Source: Motacilla alba alba
Lineage: Eukaryota > Chordata > Aves > Passeriformes > Motacillidae
DNA: 64,000 bases
Assembly: GCF_015832195.1 (NCBI RefSeq)
Contig: NC_052018.1
Coordinates: 26,130,115 to 26,194,114 of the forward strand
Reading direction: 5' to 3'
The position numbers were made by a program, and so were the translations under genes. Below, piece after piece: positions 39,886-54,770 of the stretch. The notes beneath the pieces were generated by a model, which saw only the letters and a list, made by a program, of their open reading frames with translations, made no database searches and was not told the origin of the DNA. Numbering within the stretch: position 1 is the stretch's first letter; every line of letters begins with the position of its first letter.

Positions 39886-42800
39886 GGAAAATTATTTTAA
39901 TACACGATAAAGTGCCATCATATAAATGTACATAAAATGTACATTCAGTGGTTCGTGGCCATTAAAATGAATTAATGTTCAAGATCTTTCATAAGACATC
40001 TTGAAGTCAAGAGGAACTCTGAAATAGAAGATTCTTTTAAAAGAACAGCAGCTGTTTATGCGCTCTTTTTGCCAACATTTCATTTTCTCCTTCAGCCCAG
40101 CGCTACACTAAAACCTGTCCTATCTCCAAACACCAGACAGTTGCTACTAATCAGGTCTTTGGGTTTTTTTCCCAAATATAGTAAAAAGTAGCTGTCTCTG
40201 CCAATTAGGCAACATGATTGATGGATAATCACTCACACATAGTCTTAGAAAGTATCACCAGCTGTGCAAAACCCCTCACACTAGTAACTGGAACAATCTC
40301 TGTACAAACAAAAAAATTTAAGAAAAACTTCTCAAATTGATCTTCTGATTGGCATGAAATAATTCTACTCTGATTCATAATTAATTGTATGGAATGTCTC
40401 AGTATCTATAAAGCATACTTGTAATGTATTCACCTGCCATTTGAGGGTTTCCTATGACCAAACAGGTTGGTGCGTGCAGAGTGCTTCACAGTTCAGCTTA
40501 AAAAAACCAAAAATCCATCTAGATTTCATTAAATTAAACATACTGATAAGAGAATGACTGCTAAAAGCATATATGGCAGCTAATTAGGAGTGCAATATAC
40601 AGTCATTTTTTCCTAGCTGGACATAATTGTGCTTTGTTTACTTTCACTTGTAATAATGGTAAATTTCATGAAAGTTACCTTTACAAGAAACAATCTTAGA
40701 GGCTAGTAAGCAAGTGGCAGTCATCAGAATTATGTACTTGTTTTTCTGAAAATGCCCAAAATGTTTTAAAAATGTTTATAATTTTTTTTTTCTAGGAATC
40801 TGACACAAGCAAAAAGGAAAAGAATCTGTAGTAATGAAAACAAAAAAAAGCCACCCTCAACTGGCCTGTTGAATTGAACTTTAAAGGCATAATTCTGACA
40901 GGAAATACCCTTTGCTGTGCTGTCATTATGGTGATGCTCAAACAAAGTGCTGATTGCATGGCTCTGCATTAGCAGTATCACTGTACATTCACTGTGTATG
41001 TGAGCATCATTATGGCTAAGAGGAAAACCTATTTCCATCAGCTGGAAAACAAATTACTGATACAGGAGGTCGTTACTAAGTACAGCAGGAGTATTTTTAT
41101 GTTGCTGAACTTCTACAGAGAAACCAACACGATCCAGTGGAAAAGCCTCAGCTATATTGTGAATTAGTAATTGACAAGAAACTATATTAAATACTTCACA
41201 ACACCTGAGAATTTACTCTGAAAATAATTTTTTGAACATACAAGACAATAATATATAAAGTGCATCTCAAACTTGCCAGTTCAATGCTATTTATTCTATT
41301 CTAAAACTGCCTTAATATTAGGTAGAATCATAGATTTCTCTGTGGTAAGGTAGACACAGAAGAGCAGACACTGTATTGCATTGTTATTCTATCCAAGTAA
41401 CATGGAAATCAGTTTTCAGAGAAGGTCTTCCAAAGAAGCCTAATTATGAGCATGTAGGGATCACCTCTACTATTTCTTTACGAGCAATCTACTTTCCATA
41501 TTTTTCCCTCAATCAGCTGCACAGGGCTACCTACAGAGCTAGCAGCAGGTAGCAAAAAATTGACAAGATGAAGAATGCATTTGCTAACAGGGAATTTACA
41601 TACCCATAGCTCATACATCATCACAGCTTACCCAGGCTTTAATGACTCCTCTGAACTGACAAGATGAGGATGCTCACACTCGGTGGGACTAATCAGAAAC
41701 AACAAAATGCTTCAGTGACCACAATTCAACTGAAAGTTGCATAAGTGGTTATCTTGCCTTAAAGACAAATGGCAGGTTTAGCTTCGTTTCTCTCAATTAT
41801 AACACCTGCTGAAACAAACCCTGTTAAGAAGGCATTGAAGGTATGAGGAATTAAAATTAAAAAAAAAAAAAAAGAGGAATAATATTTGTGGAAAAGAGTT
41901 CTAAAGTTTATACAGAGGGATTAAATATTACACATAACTATATATTATGTAGAAACCTTCTGCTGCTGCATTCATCCTCCTATAATAACAAGAGATCATT
42001 ATACAAGATGGAAATTTCTGTGATATGACATACTGTGACAGACTACTTGTCAACAAATCTTTCTAGGCTCAAAATGGAATGAGGACAGTTCATTTCTGCT
42101 CTATCACTTGAACATACCAAGTGCTGCAAATTATATCTCTATTTCTCCAAAATGAAAGTACATCTCATTTGCTATAATCAAGAAGAGAATAAAAAGTGTG
42201 TCAAGCTATAAGAGGTTGCTAAAAATATATTAAGAAAAAAGATATTACTTTCAAGGTTAGTAACTACTCAGTGGATGAGTCTGCTTGGGAGAAAATTATT
42301 TTAGCATGGCTTAAAAAGCAGGACTCACAAGCTGTGAGGCCAAGAGTCATGAAACTACCCGGAGGATAGGAAATTCCTGATAATGGCTTCTATCCACGAA
42401 GTATAATATTTCTTTAGCAACACTGTCATTTTCTCTTTGATCTGCCCTACTTAGAAAGGCAGGAACTTCTAAGTCACCAAATCTTTATGGGGCACTGAAA
42501 TGGACAGGCAATTTTTGGTTGACCTCCGTTTCAGAGGGCATACAGACTAAACCCATTCAGATGCTTCTTGAGAAGACATCAGTGCAAATTGCAGGTGCAG
42601 TTCAGAAGTGACATATGGCCTCTTATTATTTCCACAAATATGCTGCTACTGCAACAATAAATCTTTAGCAGGCATTGCCAACTCTGTATGAGGTCTTAAA
42701 CATATTGATGTATATAAATCTGTAAGATTTGATTGAAAGAAATATACCACTGCTCTAATCTCCAACCCACAAATTACTTTCCATTGAAGCAATATAGTGA

Positions 42801-45800
42801 TTTTTTCCAGAACTATAAAAACTTATGAATAATAAATCACATAAAAATATTGGACTGAAATATCAACACTTTTTTTTTGCCTTTTTTCCTATGCATAAAG
42901 AAATAATATCAAATGTTGTCCTTCTTACCTGGGACAGAAATATTTATCTGTCAAAGAAGACTTGTTTAATCATGGATTTAAAAAAGGAAAGAAACTAAGG
43001 AGAGAAATAATGAAAAAACCCAGGCTGATTAAAAAAATGGAGAAGTGGGTAGAGTGAACAGTTCAACATCACATTCCCCCCACTCTGTCCACATTCATGT
43101 GTTAAGCTATCTTTTGTTAATACTAAACAGATTCAGTTTTTACCCACATTTCCCTACACAAACTGGTTTAGTGATGTTGCAAAAACATAGATCCTAAGTC
43201 ATCTCCTAGAGTTTGAGGTCTATCCTGCAGCGAGAACATGGATGTCTGGTACTTTCCTCCTGTGAATGTGTAACTCACTTGGGCAACAAATGTTGAAATG
43301 CCAGAAAAAATAAATCCCTCTGAACCTAGGATGAAGAGATGTTAGTATATCATTCTGCAATATGAAAACATTTTTGTAACAACTTAAAACCTGAAGTGCA
43401 TTACAGAGAATGATATACAGAAAACACATACTCATTGCCTGTACTGTACTATGTAAGATAAATTTAAATATATTAGTCAATAAAGAAATAATAAAATAAA
43501 ACACCTATTGTGATAAGCACCAGCATAACACACAGAATATTCAGCATTTTGATTCTTTTGATTAGTTATCTATTTAACAATAAAGCAACAAAAAACCCAG
43601 AACTTTCAAGTATATGCTGTTTGCATTTGATAATGCCTTTCAGAGATTTTTTAAAATAATTTTCTACTAATAATCCTGAAGAAACATACTTAATTACACT
43701 AATTATTTTCATGGCTAAGTGCATGTAAGGTTTTTTTCCCACTGCATTTATTTAATTTTCTGTGCTTTAAGTGGACAAGCGTCAGTTACAGAAGTACTAA
43801 TGACACAGATCCTCTTCTCACAATTTTATGAAGTCAGTGGTGTTTCAAGTAGCCAGTCAGTACTGACATATTTAGTGGAGACACTCAGTTATAGCCTACA
43901 AGCAACACACAATTATTGGAGCAAGTCATCCTCAGGACATCCACATGCTTGGATGGAAGAATTACTATGTCTTCATGTGCTGTCAGACACAGAAGGAATA
44001 AGCCAAGAACATAGTAGGTCTCTCAGGGAGAAAAAAAAACATTTTTGGACATGTAAGAATTCAACTCCAAGGTGAGCTGTATGGGATACAACCCTAACAG
44101 TCATGGCTTTTGTCTGCAGGACCTAATGCAGCACTACCCTATGCACAATTTAGGTAGAAACATTCCAAATAACAACAGAACAAGGGTTATGTTTACCAAG
44201 TGATTTTACGATTTTTTAAATTAAAATTTGAGGAAAAAAAATTTAAAAGACATACTAACAAGGAAAATTTTCATTTCTATTTTATGCAGCTTACATTCAA
44301 TATGAGTGGGAGGCAGGTTTTTTAATTATTCAATGGTGATAAGTTTCCGTGTGAGGAGAAGGATGTGGGATGTCAGGAACGAAAAAGAAGGAAAGAACCC
44401 ATGAGTCTCTCAGAGGTCCTGAGAATGGGAAACTCGTGACAGGCAGAGTTTTGGAGGTGACAAAAGTGTTACATTGACACTACTCCTGAAAATGAGAAAT
44501 ACAGTTCCTTAACAAAGGATGCATAAAAACTGTAGTGAACAACACTGGAGCAGAGTCAGAAGAAAATATATATGTTTTAATATTAACAGTAAATGCAAAA
44601 ATGAACAGCTATATCCATGGACTACTGACATTATTGAGGCCTTAAAATATTTTTTTTTTCATTTCCATAAGGATAAAGGTGTACCTGAAAAGAATAAAGG
44701 TGACCATATGTAGGTCATGCATAGAAATGCTACAAATATTTAGTCAGGACAGAATACCACATATAGTAGTACAGAATAGAGAACTACATATAGAATTCTA
44801 CAATACTACAAGAATCCATATCATCTGCTGTTAGGAGCACATAAAAGAAGGGCTAGGTATCATAAAGAGACAAACTGGTCTATCAGAAATAAACAGATGG
44901 GAAGACAAGAATGTGTGAAGGATAACTAACTAAAGGGTGGACAAAAACACATAATCAGGTGTCTGCTATATAATGAATACAGAAAGTAAAAGGGCAACAC
45001 CTGTTAGGCAGTCTGGCGTCCATTAAGTTTTACAGACAGCAAGAAGCCAACAGAAAAACTGTGCCCTTGAAATTACTGGGACTGCATCTGGTGACGACTT
45101 GGCACTTCACATGCAAGGCACTGCTTAAGGCTGTGCATTTCACACTTGTAATCTGCTATGGATAGGTATAGGCAGATATCTTGTAATATTTTTAAATATA
45201 TCTGAAAAAGCAAGGAATGAACTTCCTTTAAACTGGGAGAAACCTGTGTGTAGATCACACACCTAAAAACCCACCACTTATAGTGTCCTAACAGCTTGGA
45301 AAAACAATCATCCATGGTAGCTACTTTCCAGCAAGAGCAAACAGCCTTTAGAACTGCCCAAAGGGATGCAAAGCAGGAGTATAGAAAAGTCTCCAAAGGG
45401 AGAGACTTGCAGCAGTTAATTATCAGCCACTTCACTGCTGAGGGGACAATTGCTGCTTTGGTTTGTGTGTCCTGTAACTCAGGACAGCTGATGAAAATGT
45501 AATTCATTATGTATTACTCATTATGTATAACTCATCATATATTATTTATAATTTCAGCTCCCACTGAATTCTAGTTTATGGCCTCAAAAATTGCTCTCAT
45601 AGTTTATGTCTTACTGGGCAAATAACTGGCATTAGCAGTGGCCAGCGGTAGGTGAAGATGTCCTTCTATCCCTACACAGATGCAGAGCTGGGACTGCCTG
45701 CTCATGAGTGCTACAAGGCAGCCACCTGTGCCTCTTCCCCCTGCCAAAATCCATCCAGGTCTGCTGCTTATAGCTGCCTACACATGGAGGCAATGATGGG

Positions 45801-46270
45801 CTTGAGGGAGAAAAGGAGTGGTTTTCAATTTCTAGTTCTAGACTTCCCTAACCAGTGATATGAAAATATGTGGGGAGTTTTCACAGTCACACAGAATTGA
45901 GAAGGACCGTGTTGATCACTGAGTCTGAACACACACTTGTACTACACAGGAGCTCACAAACTCTCTCTCTCCTACACACAAAAGATACAAAAGAGTCAAC
46001 AATGACCTATAATAGATTTAAGTCCTAGAACAAAAGACCAAGAGCCAGAAACCATAGTATGCACAAGAAGAAGAAAACAGCAGCCCTCAGAAAAATACAA
46101 CCATTAGAAAAATCTTCCAAAATATTTTAAAAGGATTATGGAAATGATGCTGCCAGCCTTGCTATGTGTCATTTTAGCTCTCCATTTTGTACTAAATCTG
46201 TTTTCAGTTCTAATAGCTGAAGTCTGCCACACTGTCGTACATATTGATAACTCCTATCTTATGATGTATG
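39886..46270. other. Intron stretch, nothing recognised
   Basis: It contains a poly(A) run (41859-41873) and open frames at 43719-44075 (+) and 45073-45507 (-) without any recognised domain. No mobile element was identified. Confidence 0.5.
41859..41873. repeat. Poly(A) tract (15)
   Basis: A pure A run in otherwise unremarkable intron sequence. Confidence 0.9.
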
Positions 46271-46333
46271 TTATACATATATATATTATACATATATAAT
46301 ATGTATATATTATACATATATATACATATATAC

Positions 46334-46392
<59 letters not shown>
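46271..46392. repeat. (AT)n microsatellite, about 120 bp
   Basis: An interrupted TA/TACATA tract (46271-46338) runs into a pure (AT)26-type run (about 46339-46391). It can form cruciforms and is likely length-variable and hard to assemble. Confidence 0.97.
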
Positions 46393-46394
<2 letters not shown>

Positions 46395-49300
46395 CTGACA
46401 AGACTACTTCTATAGCTCATAGGGACTGTATACTGTTATTTTAAAATAATGAAAAGGAAAAATAGCAAATAGCCTTTGTTACTGGCACACCTTGTTTTCC
46501 ATTAAGCCATTTTTATGGAATGTGATTTTCAACAATGTCCTCCTGTTACACACCTAAGAAAGAAACAGATGTTGACATATTTCAGGACTTTTAAGACAGA
46601 AGAAGAGAAATATGGAGTAGCAGTAAAGCATTACTAAGAGGATACCTCAACAAGAGGTGGGAAGCTTTAAAAAAGTATCTAAAATCTGTAAGACTTAAAG
46701 ATGCACTGGTTTGTTAAATACTTAGAGCTTCCTGTTTCAGTGTTCTCCGTGCCCTCAAACTTCATCAAAGGAGTCTAGTCTGTGACCCTCTGACTTTGAG
46801 TAGACTGCTGAGCCTAGTAAGATGAAAATCCCTATTTTTCAATATTTTTTATAATATTATTTCTAATACTTACAAAAATGCTTCATCCCTTAATATAATG
46901 CATTGAATGTCAAATGAAAATGGTGGTAGAGGTATGAAAAGGGAAGAATAAAACTGTCTTACACTAGACTAGAAGGTAATTTATGCAATCAACTCATCAT
47001 TACGAGTAAGTACTTGAATCTTTCCTTTCCTTGAAGACACTAATGGCATAGGTAAAGCATTCAGGAATCCCCAAGAGCTGTGCATGATACTTACAAAATG
47101 AGGTTGGACAGAGCATACAAACTGGAGGTACTAAACCATTATTACAAATCAACTGAAATAATCAAATCATTTCAGTTGCATATCAGAATAGATGTCCAGT
47201 AGTCATGAATTCTGCTTGCTTCAAGGGGAATATGAGCCAGGTGGTATTTGAAAGCCTACCCACAAATAAAGATTCTTCGTTTCCCACAAAATTATCAGGT
47301 ATAGGTAAGAGTACTCAATAAATACTCATAAAAATGAGTATAGCAATAAATATCCATAGTCTTGTGCTCCCAGCTACGTGACAATAGGTCCCTCCCCATG
47401 TAGTCTGGTTATACAAGCCAACACGCTGTGTCAACTCCAGAAAATAAATACTGTGATATTGAACTGTTGTTTCTTTATACTATTGAAGATGATTTGAAAA
47501 TACTATTTCTATATCCTTGATGCAGAGTCCTTGCATACTTTCTCTAGATTGCATGAGCACAATCTGATGTTGGATATCATCGCTGTATAGCTAGCTTAAG
47601 TTGTTTTAAGGCCATGGAATTAAGTATTATTCACATACACATTCCTATAGGCATATTTGCTCAATTATAGATGAAGAAATTCCATTCCCTACATGCACAC
47701 ATTATAATTTGTGAAGTAGTAACATAGAAGTTAGAGATCAACATTTAAGCTTCTGCAGAAGTTAACGGTATTTTTTACTTTCTTATTTGTATGGTATAAT
47801 TACTATGTATTTCTTCAAAACATTATCAAGAGACAACTTACTCTCCAACAAGAATGATAAATACAATGTATGTGACTCTATCACCTCATGATTAATAGGG
47901 TCTTTTTTATTCATGAAGTCAGATGTCAGACTCAGTTGAAAAATGTGTATCATCTTATATGTATTTATTCCAAAGCCTACTGAAATTGCTTTCCAGTGCT
48001 ACAGATGGATACAATAACAACCAATTTTCACTGTTTTTTGAATTAACACAAGATGTATGTCAAATGATGACCTTAAACTTCCCGAGTTGAAAATTTCATT
48101 TAAAACTTGACAAATACAGTGGATGCCAGAATAACACAGTAATAACAATTCACATGAAATCTACTACCTCTTCTAACCACACTCCTCAAAAAAAATCCTT
48201 AAAGCTTCAAAATAGCCATTGGCTTTCTGTTGCCTGGAAAGAAAAACTGTACAATTCTTCTTTGTTTACTCATCATCCTTTAATTTTTTTAATGTTCTTT
48301 CAATTTAAAACCAGTACACTATTTTCCTTTATGACTTCCTGCAAAGTTAGTTGATAATAACTATTGGAAATACTGTTCTTGCTATTCTTCTGTAGATTTC
48401 TGAATATGCCTCCTGCCACTCAGGAAAAATTTAGGATGTGCCCATGATCACTTCCCCACCAAAACAGAGTACCTCATTTTCCTTCTAAGTTATATAACAG
48501 TTATAAATGAGTTTTACAGAAAAATTGACAATTAAAAATTGCCTAAAAATTCAGGCAAACTGTTAATAGGTATATCACAGTATCTCCTGAGTCGTGTACA
48601 TGCTGGTTTTCATTATAAGCCATTGTACTGGCTGATACACCACCCACTTCAACTCAGCTCATATCTCGAATTATTAATTAATAATTAGTGGCTGCAAAAC
48701 TAAGAAACTTGAAGAGAAAGGGAAGTTATACATTAGTGAATCAAAGTCTATATATTTTCATCATTCAAGCCCTGAATGAAGTATTTTATATTTCTGACAT
48801 ACTTCTTACATACAGATATAGCACCAGACTGTGCACCAGAAATAGCCTGTCTTTTTTCCTGATTTTCCTAGTTAAAAAGTATGAATGAGGCAGTTGTTCA
48901 GAAAATGAGAAACAGTGTACTTACTGAAGAAAAAACACTTATAATTTACTCATTCATGTTAGAGACTCTATTTTTCAACAGATTTCAGGTTACTTTAGTT
49001 AGCAGAATAAGGCATTGATGCTACAATTATTTCTTTCAGGCAGAAATTAACTGTTGAAGAGAATGTGTTCACAGTAAGTTTGAACAGTAACTCAGAGCAG
49101 ACTCTAAAGTATCCGCCTTTTTATGTACTTTCCTTGCTGTAAGTGAAGTCTTTATTCTAGAAAAAAGAATCTATTTTTATGCATCTGAAGAATGCTCCCA
49201 GTGTCTTCAGTAAAACTAAACATGTCACATAAAAATCTAAAATATATACAAGTCCTTGCAATGCCATAATGAAATTTGTAATTGCCAATTTCTCAAGCTG

Positions 49301-51689
49301 TTATACTTGAGAACTATTTATTTTTAATGTCGCTTCAGACTGGTACCATACACCAAGAGAAGTCCAAAAAAAAAAGAAAAAGGGAAAAAAAAACTTGGGG
49401 AAAAAAAAGCCAAGCTATTTGAAACTGAAGCTTGACCCTTAGCAACACTGAGGCCACAACTACCAAAGTACTAAAGAATTCTTTAAGTAACAACTGAAGG
49501 TAACAGTGACTGCCAGAAAAGACCAAGCATAAGTGCTGCTGGTGTAAACAACACAGTAACTTAAATTAAAGATAACTCTACAACTCTCTTTAGTCTGTTC
49601 CAAGCCTTGTTGGTAGGCATTTGAGCAGTATTACAGCTGCTTTCTTAAATGCATTAAGTAGCTTGTTCTACACCCCATCAGCACATCCTCATAATCCTTT
49701 ACCAGGAAATTAACCTGTAAGCAAAACTGATTTCCATTTTCTTTCACAAGGAAAATCCATATAGATGTCTTTTTGAGGCAGGGGAGGGCAAGGATAAGAC
49801 AGGGTAGCTGATAGTGATCCAGCTTTCTAACCATAGTTTACAGTAAAAACTTAGGAGCATACTTCCACTGGGAAAAAAGTGAACTTTTCATAAAAGCCTA
49901 ATGTTACACATTTTGTTTGGGTTTTTTTTGTACAGGACAGTACTAGACATTAAGAAACTAGTTTCCTTATTATGATATGTTTGGAAGTTTATGCAATCTT
50001 TGCATACTGTCTCTATGCAACCCAAACCTTTCCCATGGTGATGATGGTAAAATTAGCCATATTTTGTCAGTTGCTATGTCACGTGGATTGCTCATCTTAA
50101 AAGGTCCTCCTACGTGTGTGCACATGTGTGCATTCCTTCTGCAACAAACATTTGGTTTCAAGTATCTCTTATACTGTCTTTAATTCTATACAGAAATTTG
50201 GAAAGCAAAGTGGACATGCGAGGCCCTGCTTCCAGAAAATGCGCAAAGGGCAGTGAATAAAACCCCTGGCTGCAAGGTGTAAAAAGATATGTAGATAAAG
50301 AGAGCTAGCATCTTCAAACACTGTCAATCAACAGCTGAGCAGGACAGGCTTTTCCAATGGCTTTCAATGTTTTTGATCAGGTTCTATATTTAGGTGGTAG
50401 TCCCAAGAGTGCAATAACTATCTTTTCTTAGATGTTTCCATTTCACTACCTTTACAGTAGACGTTGTGAGCTTACTAATAAAAAAATAACAAAAACGACC
50501 AAATGGTGCTTTAGGGAACCTATTTTACATGCAAACATTTTAGGATTAAATAATTTACCCTGGAAAAGCTGTTTCTTTTAATTCTTTAAGGAAGCTTCTA
50601 GTTTTAGAAAGATGAGGAAACATTTCAACACCAACCTACAAGCAGCGTTAAATGCTCTCAGTTAAAAAAAAACAGCACTTTTACTGAGTGTCTCCCTTGA
50701 AAACTGTACACGTAACAATCTGCTCACATTTGCGTTTTGGGGAAATGAAGGGGACATAGTTGAGTGGGAATCCTTTCTAGGAGAATCTGACTGGAACGAA
50801 GGGACTTTTCCCATTGTTGTTCCAGCAGTACCTTTAGCCAAACATGAAAAGCATGAAAGGGCAATGCATTCACAGAATTTTTTATCATTTCCGAAGTACT
50901 TCAATGACTGATCACATCAATCAATGACAAATAGAATTTGAACTGTTTTGTCAGAAGTTATTTTTGAGTCTCCTTCCCCAGAACACAGCTATCAATGTTT
51001 CTGGTACCAGTTAATTCATCTCTTATGATGCTATTTGTAAGAGAATGTTCAAATTAATAGATGCCTCTTGTTATTAGGATTCATTTCCTTCTGTTTTGAG
51101 ATTACAGCATTCCTAATACCTTAAAAGTGGAAATAAGTAATATATTATTAAAAAATCTTGTTTCTTCATTGCAACAAGTATCTGCTATTAAAAGTGATTT
51201 GTTTGGCAGTTTTCTCTTGCCAACTCTTAAATTAAAGCAACCAAGTATATTTATTTAAATAGGTCTTTATACTGCTATCACTTTTATTAATTCCTCTCTC
51301 TGTTTCGAATGCCCCTTTTTGATAGTGGGAGAAAAAATTTGGGGCTTTTCCCCCTTTTGTTGATTTCTTAGGTTCAAATGCTGGGTTTCTGAATAATCTA
51401 AAACCTTTTACCTAGTAAAAGGTATCCTGGACAGAACTAAGAGTATTTCTACACCTGTGAGCCCTTCTTGGTATACCTAAATCACTTCTCAATTCACTAC
51501 TTGTGTAGTGCTAACAAGAAAGATACAAAAGAGCACTGAAGTTACTCAACCCACTCAGAAATCTGAGTCCTCAGTTGGCAATCCCTAACTGAACTCAGAG
51601 CTATTGCAACTAGATTACTGGAGATTTAAAAAATGAAAACCTCCTAAAAAACCCTGCAAACCAGTTTAAAGATACTGTGTTTTGATGGG
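46393..51689. other. Intron stretch, nothing recognised
   Basis: AT-rich unique sequence with the purine tract at 49364-49408. TCCAAAGCCTACTGAAATTG at 47970-47989 may be a remnant of an ancient amniote L3/CR1 tail. Confidence 0.5.
49364..49408. repeat. A-rich/purine tract
   Basis: Runs of A broken by G (AAGAAAAAGGGAAAAAAAAA and similar). On the KHDRBS2 sense strand it is a long polypyrimidine tract, but no acceptor plus open exon follows it. Confidence 0.8.
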
Positions 51690-52025
51690 CTGCAGGCAAG
51701 TACAATTTGAATGCCCTCTATCTGTACAGCCTCTCTAGGCATCCTGCTCCTTGGCTTCACTGTTCCCACGCTGATAAAGTTTCTCCTTTTATCCAGTCTG
51801 AACATCTCTTGTTCCAAGCTACACCTGCTGCCTCTTATTCCCCCAAGATGCACCATTGTGAAGTGTCTCCTCAACACCTTTCCTGCAGACAGTAGGGAAG
51901 CAGTTCTTAGGTCCTCGGAAGATAACTCTTCCTCCTGGCTAATTCAGTCCAGCCCCCTCAGCCTCTCCACACAGAGCTCGTGCTCCAGGCACTGGTGATC
52001 CCGGCAGTCCTCCTCTGAACTTGTC
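51690..52025 (-). mobile_element. Old, divergent CR1 LINE fragment (about 335 bp)
   Basis: A minus-strand frame keeps FRLDKRRNFISVGTVKPRSR and MPREAVQ, a decayed form of the CR1 motif FRLDIRKNFF...NRLPREAV. The plus strand near 51957-52020 reads CCCTCAGCCTCTCCACACAG and GTCCTCCTCTGAACTTG, matching the CR1 antisense blocks for LSYEERLRELG and its flank. Divergence is clearly higher than in the other copies. The borders are approximate. Confidence 0.7.
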
Positions 52026-53838
52026 TGTGTCTTCCTTATATTTGGAAAATGAAAATTAGACACAGAAATGTAGGCAATCATTTTCTACTGGCAGCAGATG
52101 GACACACTGGTTACCCCATCGTCATTCCTTTCCCAACTTACATATCCCTTACCTTGAATGTGAAGGAAATCTCTGCAGTTTCACTCTAGAGCAGCCTGAG
52201 TCAACTTTCCGACTAAAAGGACAAATTGAGCATTGTGAAGCACTAATGCATGCACCTAGCTCTACTCCTGCAGACAAAACTGACTCCAGGCACTTGGTCT
52301 GTGAGCTTGAGCCTGAGCCTAATGGAACACATCCTTGCAGAGACATGGTGTGTTCTGGTAATCTGCTGCAAGGGAACAAAAATAGAATTTTCTCTCTTCA
52401 TTGAAGAACAATCATGAGAGGATTTGTAGAGATCCCCTCCTCCCTGTATTGTACCCTGCCAGTATATCCATGAGAGAACATTTTTCTGTACCCATCATCC
52501 TATTATTTTCTTCTTAAATCCTTAAAAATCCTTTAAAAAAAAGACTGAAAATCTCTGAAAATTTGAAAGCTTTGTTTTTGTTTTCCACTTTTCCCCCATC
52601 ATCTCTTCCCTCTAGTGACATTCCAAAAAGCATGATACTGAGTGCTCTGAAAGTCATCTTGCCTTTTCATGCTCGTATCATTTCTGCAATATCAAAAAAT
52701 GTGACAAATGCAATTATACCTGAAAGAAATAAACTATCTCTTCTTGCAGAGGCTGGAAGAATAATAAAACATGATTTGTACTAGCACTAAGCTAATTACA
52801 GTGACACCACTTCTGTGCTACAGTTCTGTTAGTGTCAGCACTTACATAACGAACCCCTCACTCCAGGGTTTGTAATTCTGCTCTACATTAGTTACTGATT
52901 CTTCCAGGAGTGCACAACACAGTTGTTAATGGCTTCCTCAGTGACACTTTCCTAAAAATGGCTTAAATTTTAAATTACTTTTAAATTTTGTAACTCCTGT
53001 GTCTGCTACATGGTGTAAATCACAAGCAACTTGTAACTAAAGCAAGACAATTCAGGAAGACAAAACCCTTCCAAAATGTGATTTATATGCTTCGACTTAA
53101 AAGTGCTTATTTTTGCAGCTTAGAGACAATAGTTGCTGTGTATAATGACCATCTTCACTACCTTCCCACCCAGACATGATATTAGGGTTTTCTGGAAAAC
53201 TGAGGTTTCCATTAAAGAAATATCTAAATAGTATTATGAGTAAAAAGAGAGTTTCATAAGCGGCAAATGTCAGGTGATGTTTTGGCAATAAAGCCACCAA
53301 ACATCAGTGGTTTAAGTTTCATATGTGAACACATTTATCTAGAAAAATATGCTGTGATTTCTGGTATCTGTTAAAGTACTTGGATACCTTGGAAATCTGC
53401 AGATAACCTGCCCACTTCAGCATGTTGGTTATTTTTAGGTAACATGACAATTCACTGGACATGCTTCACTGAGAATGCAGACTCCTGGGTTTGAAAATTA
53501 CCAAAACAAAAAAGCACTGTCTTGCATCATGCGGGGACATGACATAAAACATGGTCTTAATTATAACCACTTTTCTATTTATATATAAAGTTAAACAGTA
53601 TCTGGTACCTATGTGAGTAACTGAGATAAAGTTTTACAGCTTACACAGAAAGAATTCTATTTCTTCCAAATTCCACTTTCTCTCAATCATAAAAATAAGT
53701 ATTTAAAGCAGTATGATAAAAAGCAGACTAAGGCTATACAATCTGAAACAATATTCCCAGTATATAAGAAAAAAACCCAAAAAAAGCCCATCAAGAATTT
53801 AGTGCTGGTAAAAGCAGGAATAAATTGCTCTCTTTCAG

Positions 53839-53854
53839 AAAAAAAAAAAAAAAA
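53839..53854. repeat. Poly(A) tract (16)
   Basis: A pure A run. It reads as a T run on the KHDRBS2 sense strand. Confidence 0.9.
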
Positions 53855-54740
53855 TCCCTTTTCTGGCTTTCTGCTACCCATCAGGGTTTTTTCCTCAATA
53901 AATGACAGAGAAATAACTTATTCAAAACTAACACTAGATTTCTTTAACTTCTGAGAAACATGTTCATTTTTATTATCTTATTGAACAATTCTCTATAGCC
54001 TGTAATTTTTTTCTTTTAATATTGCATTAAGCATTGCTTCAGTGAATTTTCCTTGGGTAAAATCAACCAGGTGAAGATGATCTAATTCTCTCTTGCTGAG
54101 TTGACATAGACAATAAACAGTCTGTCTCATCAGTAGATGGTCTACCAGTTTGGAAAACAGTGATTAGTGAGCAAATGGTGTGCAATTATGCTATGTATGC
54201 CATGGTGGACATTTCCAGTAGTAGAATAAGTCATAGGTGACAATATTTACCTTAGTGATACCCACTCCTTACGTCAGTAACAGGATTGTGATCTCAGAAG
54301 GTAGATGGAAACACATTTTTGCTATAGTTGTCCCCTGTTCTAAATTTATCCTGTTGGAACAAAACTGTGGCTTCATATCTAGGAAGAGTGACAGAAGAAT
54401 TGTCTCCTCCTTGTCTTCTTTTAAGAATATGTGAGTGACAGAACTATGAATTGCTAAATTTCTTGAAAGGAAAGAGGGGTGCCATGGTTCCCTCCAAGCG
54501 TGTAGTATTTTTCTTCTGACTCACAATCCCAAACTGATATGCAACAGTTTAAAAACCCCACAGATAAACATGTAACCACAGATAAATTTGTGATTCTATT
54601 GTTAATAGAAAATCTAATTCTATCAAGTGAACGTGCTTGCAATTGATTCTTTGTGCTCCTGAAAATGTTTATATATTGATCCTACTACCAAGCTATGTAG
54701 GCTAAAAATGGAAGGCATATTTTTAATAAGTTTTAATAAA

Positions 54741-54770
54741 ACACAAACACACACATATATATGTATGTAT
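54741..54770. repeat. (CA)n/(TA)n/(TG)n simple repeat
   Basis: A short compound dinucleotide run: ACACAAACACACACA, then TATATATGTATGTAT. Confidence 0.8.

Noticed and set aside
45073..45507. 144-codon minus-strand open frame
   Set aside because: No recognisable domain, no start context, splice signals or homologue known to me. A frame of this length is expected by chance somewhere in 64 kb.
46210..46401. Open frame of alternating Tyr-Ile residues
   Set aside because: It is only the translation of the (AT)n microsatellite.
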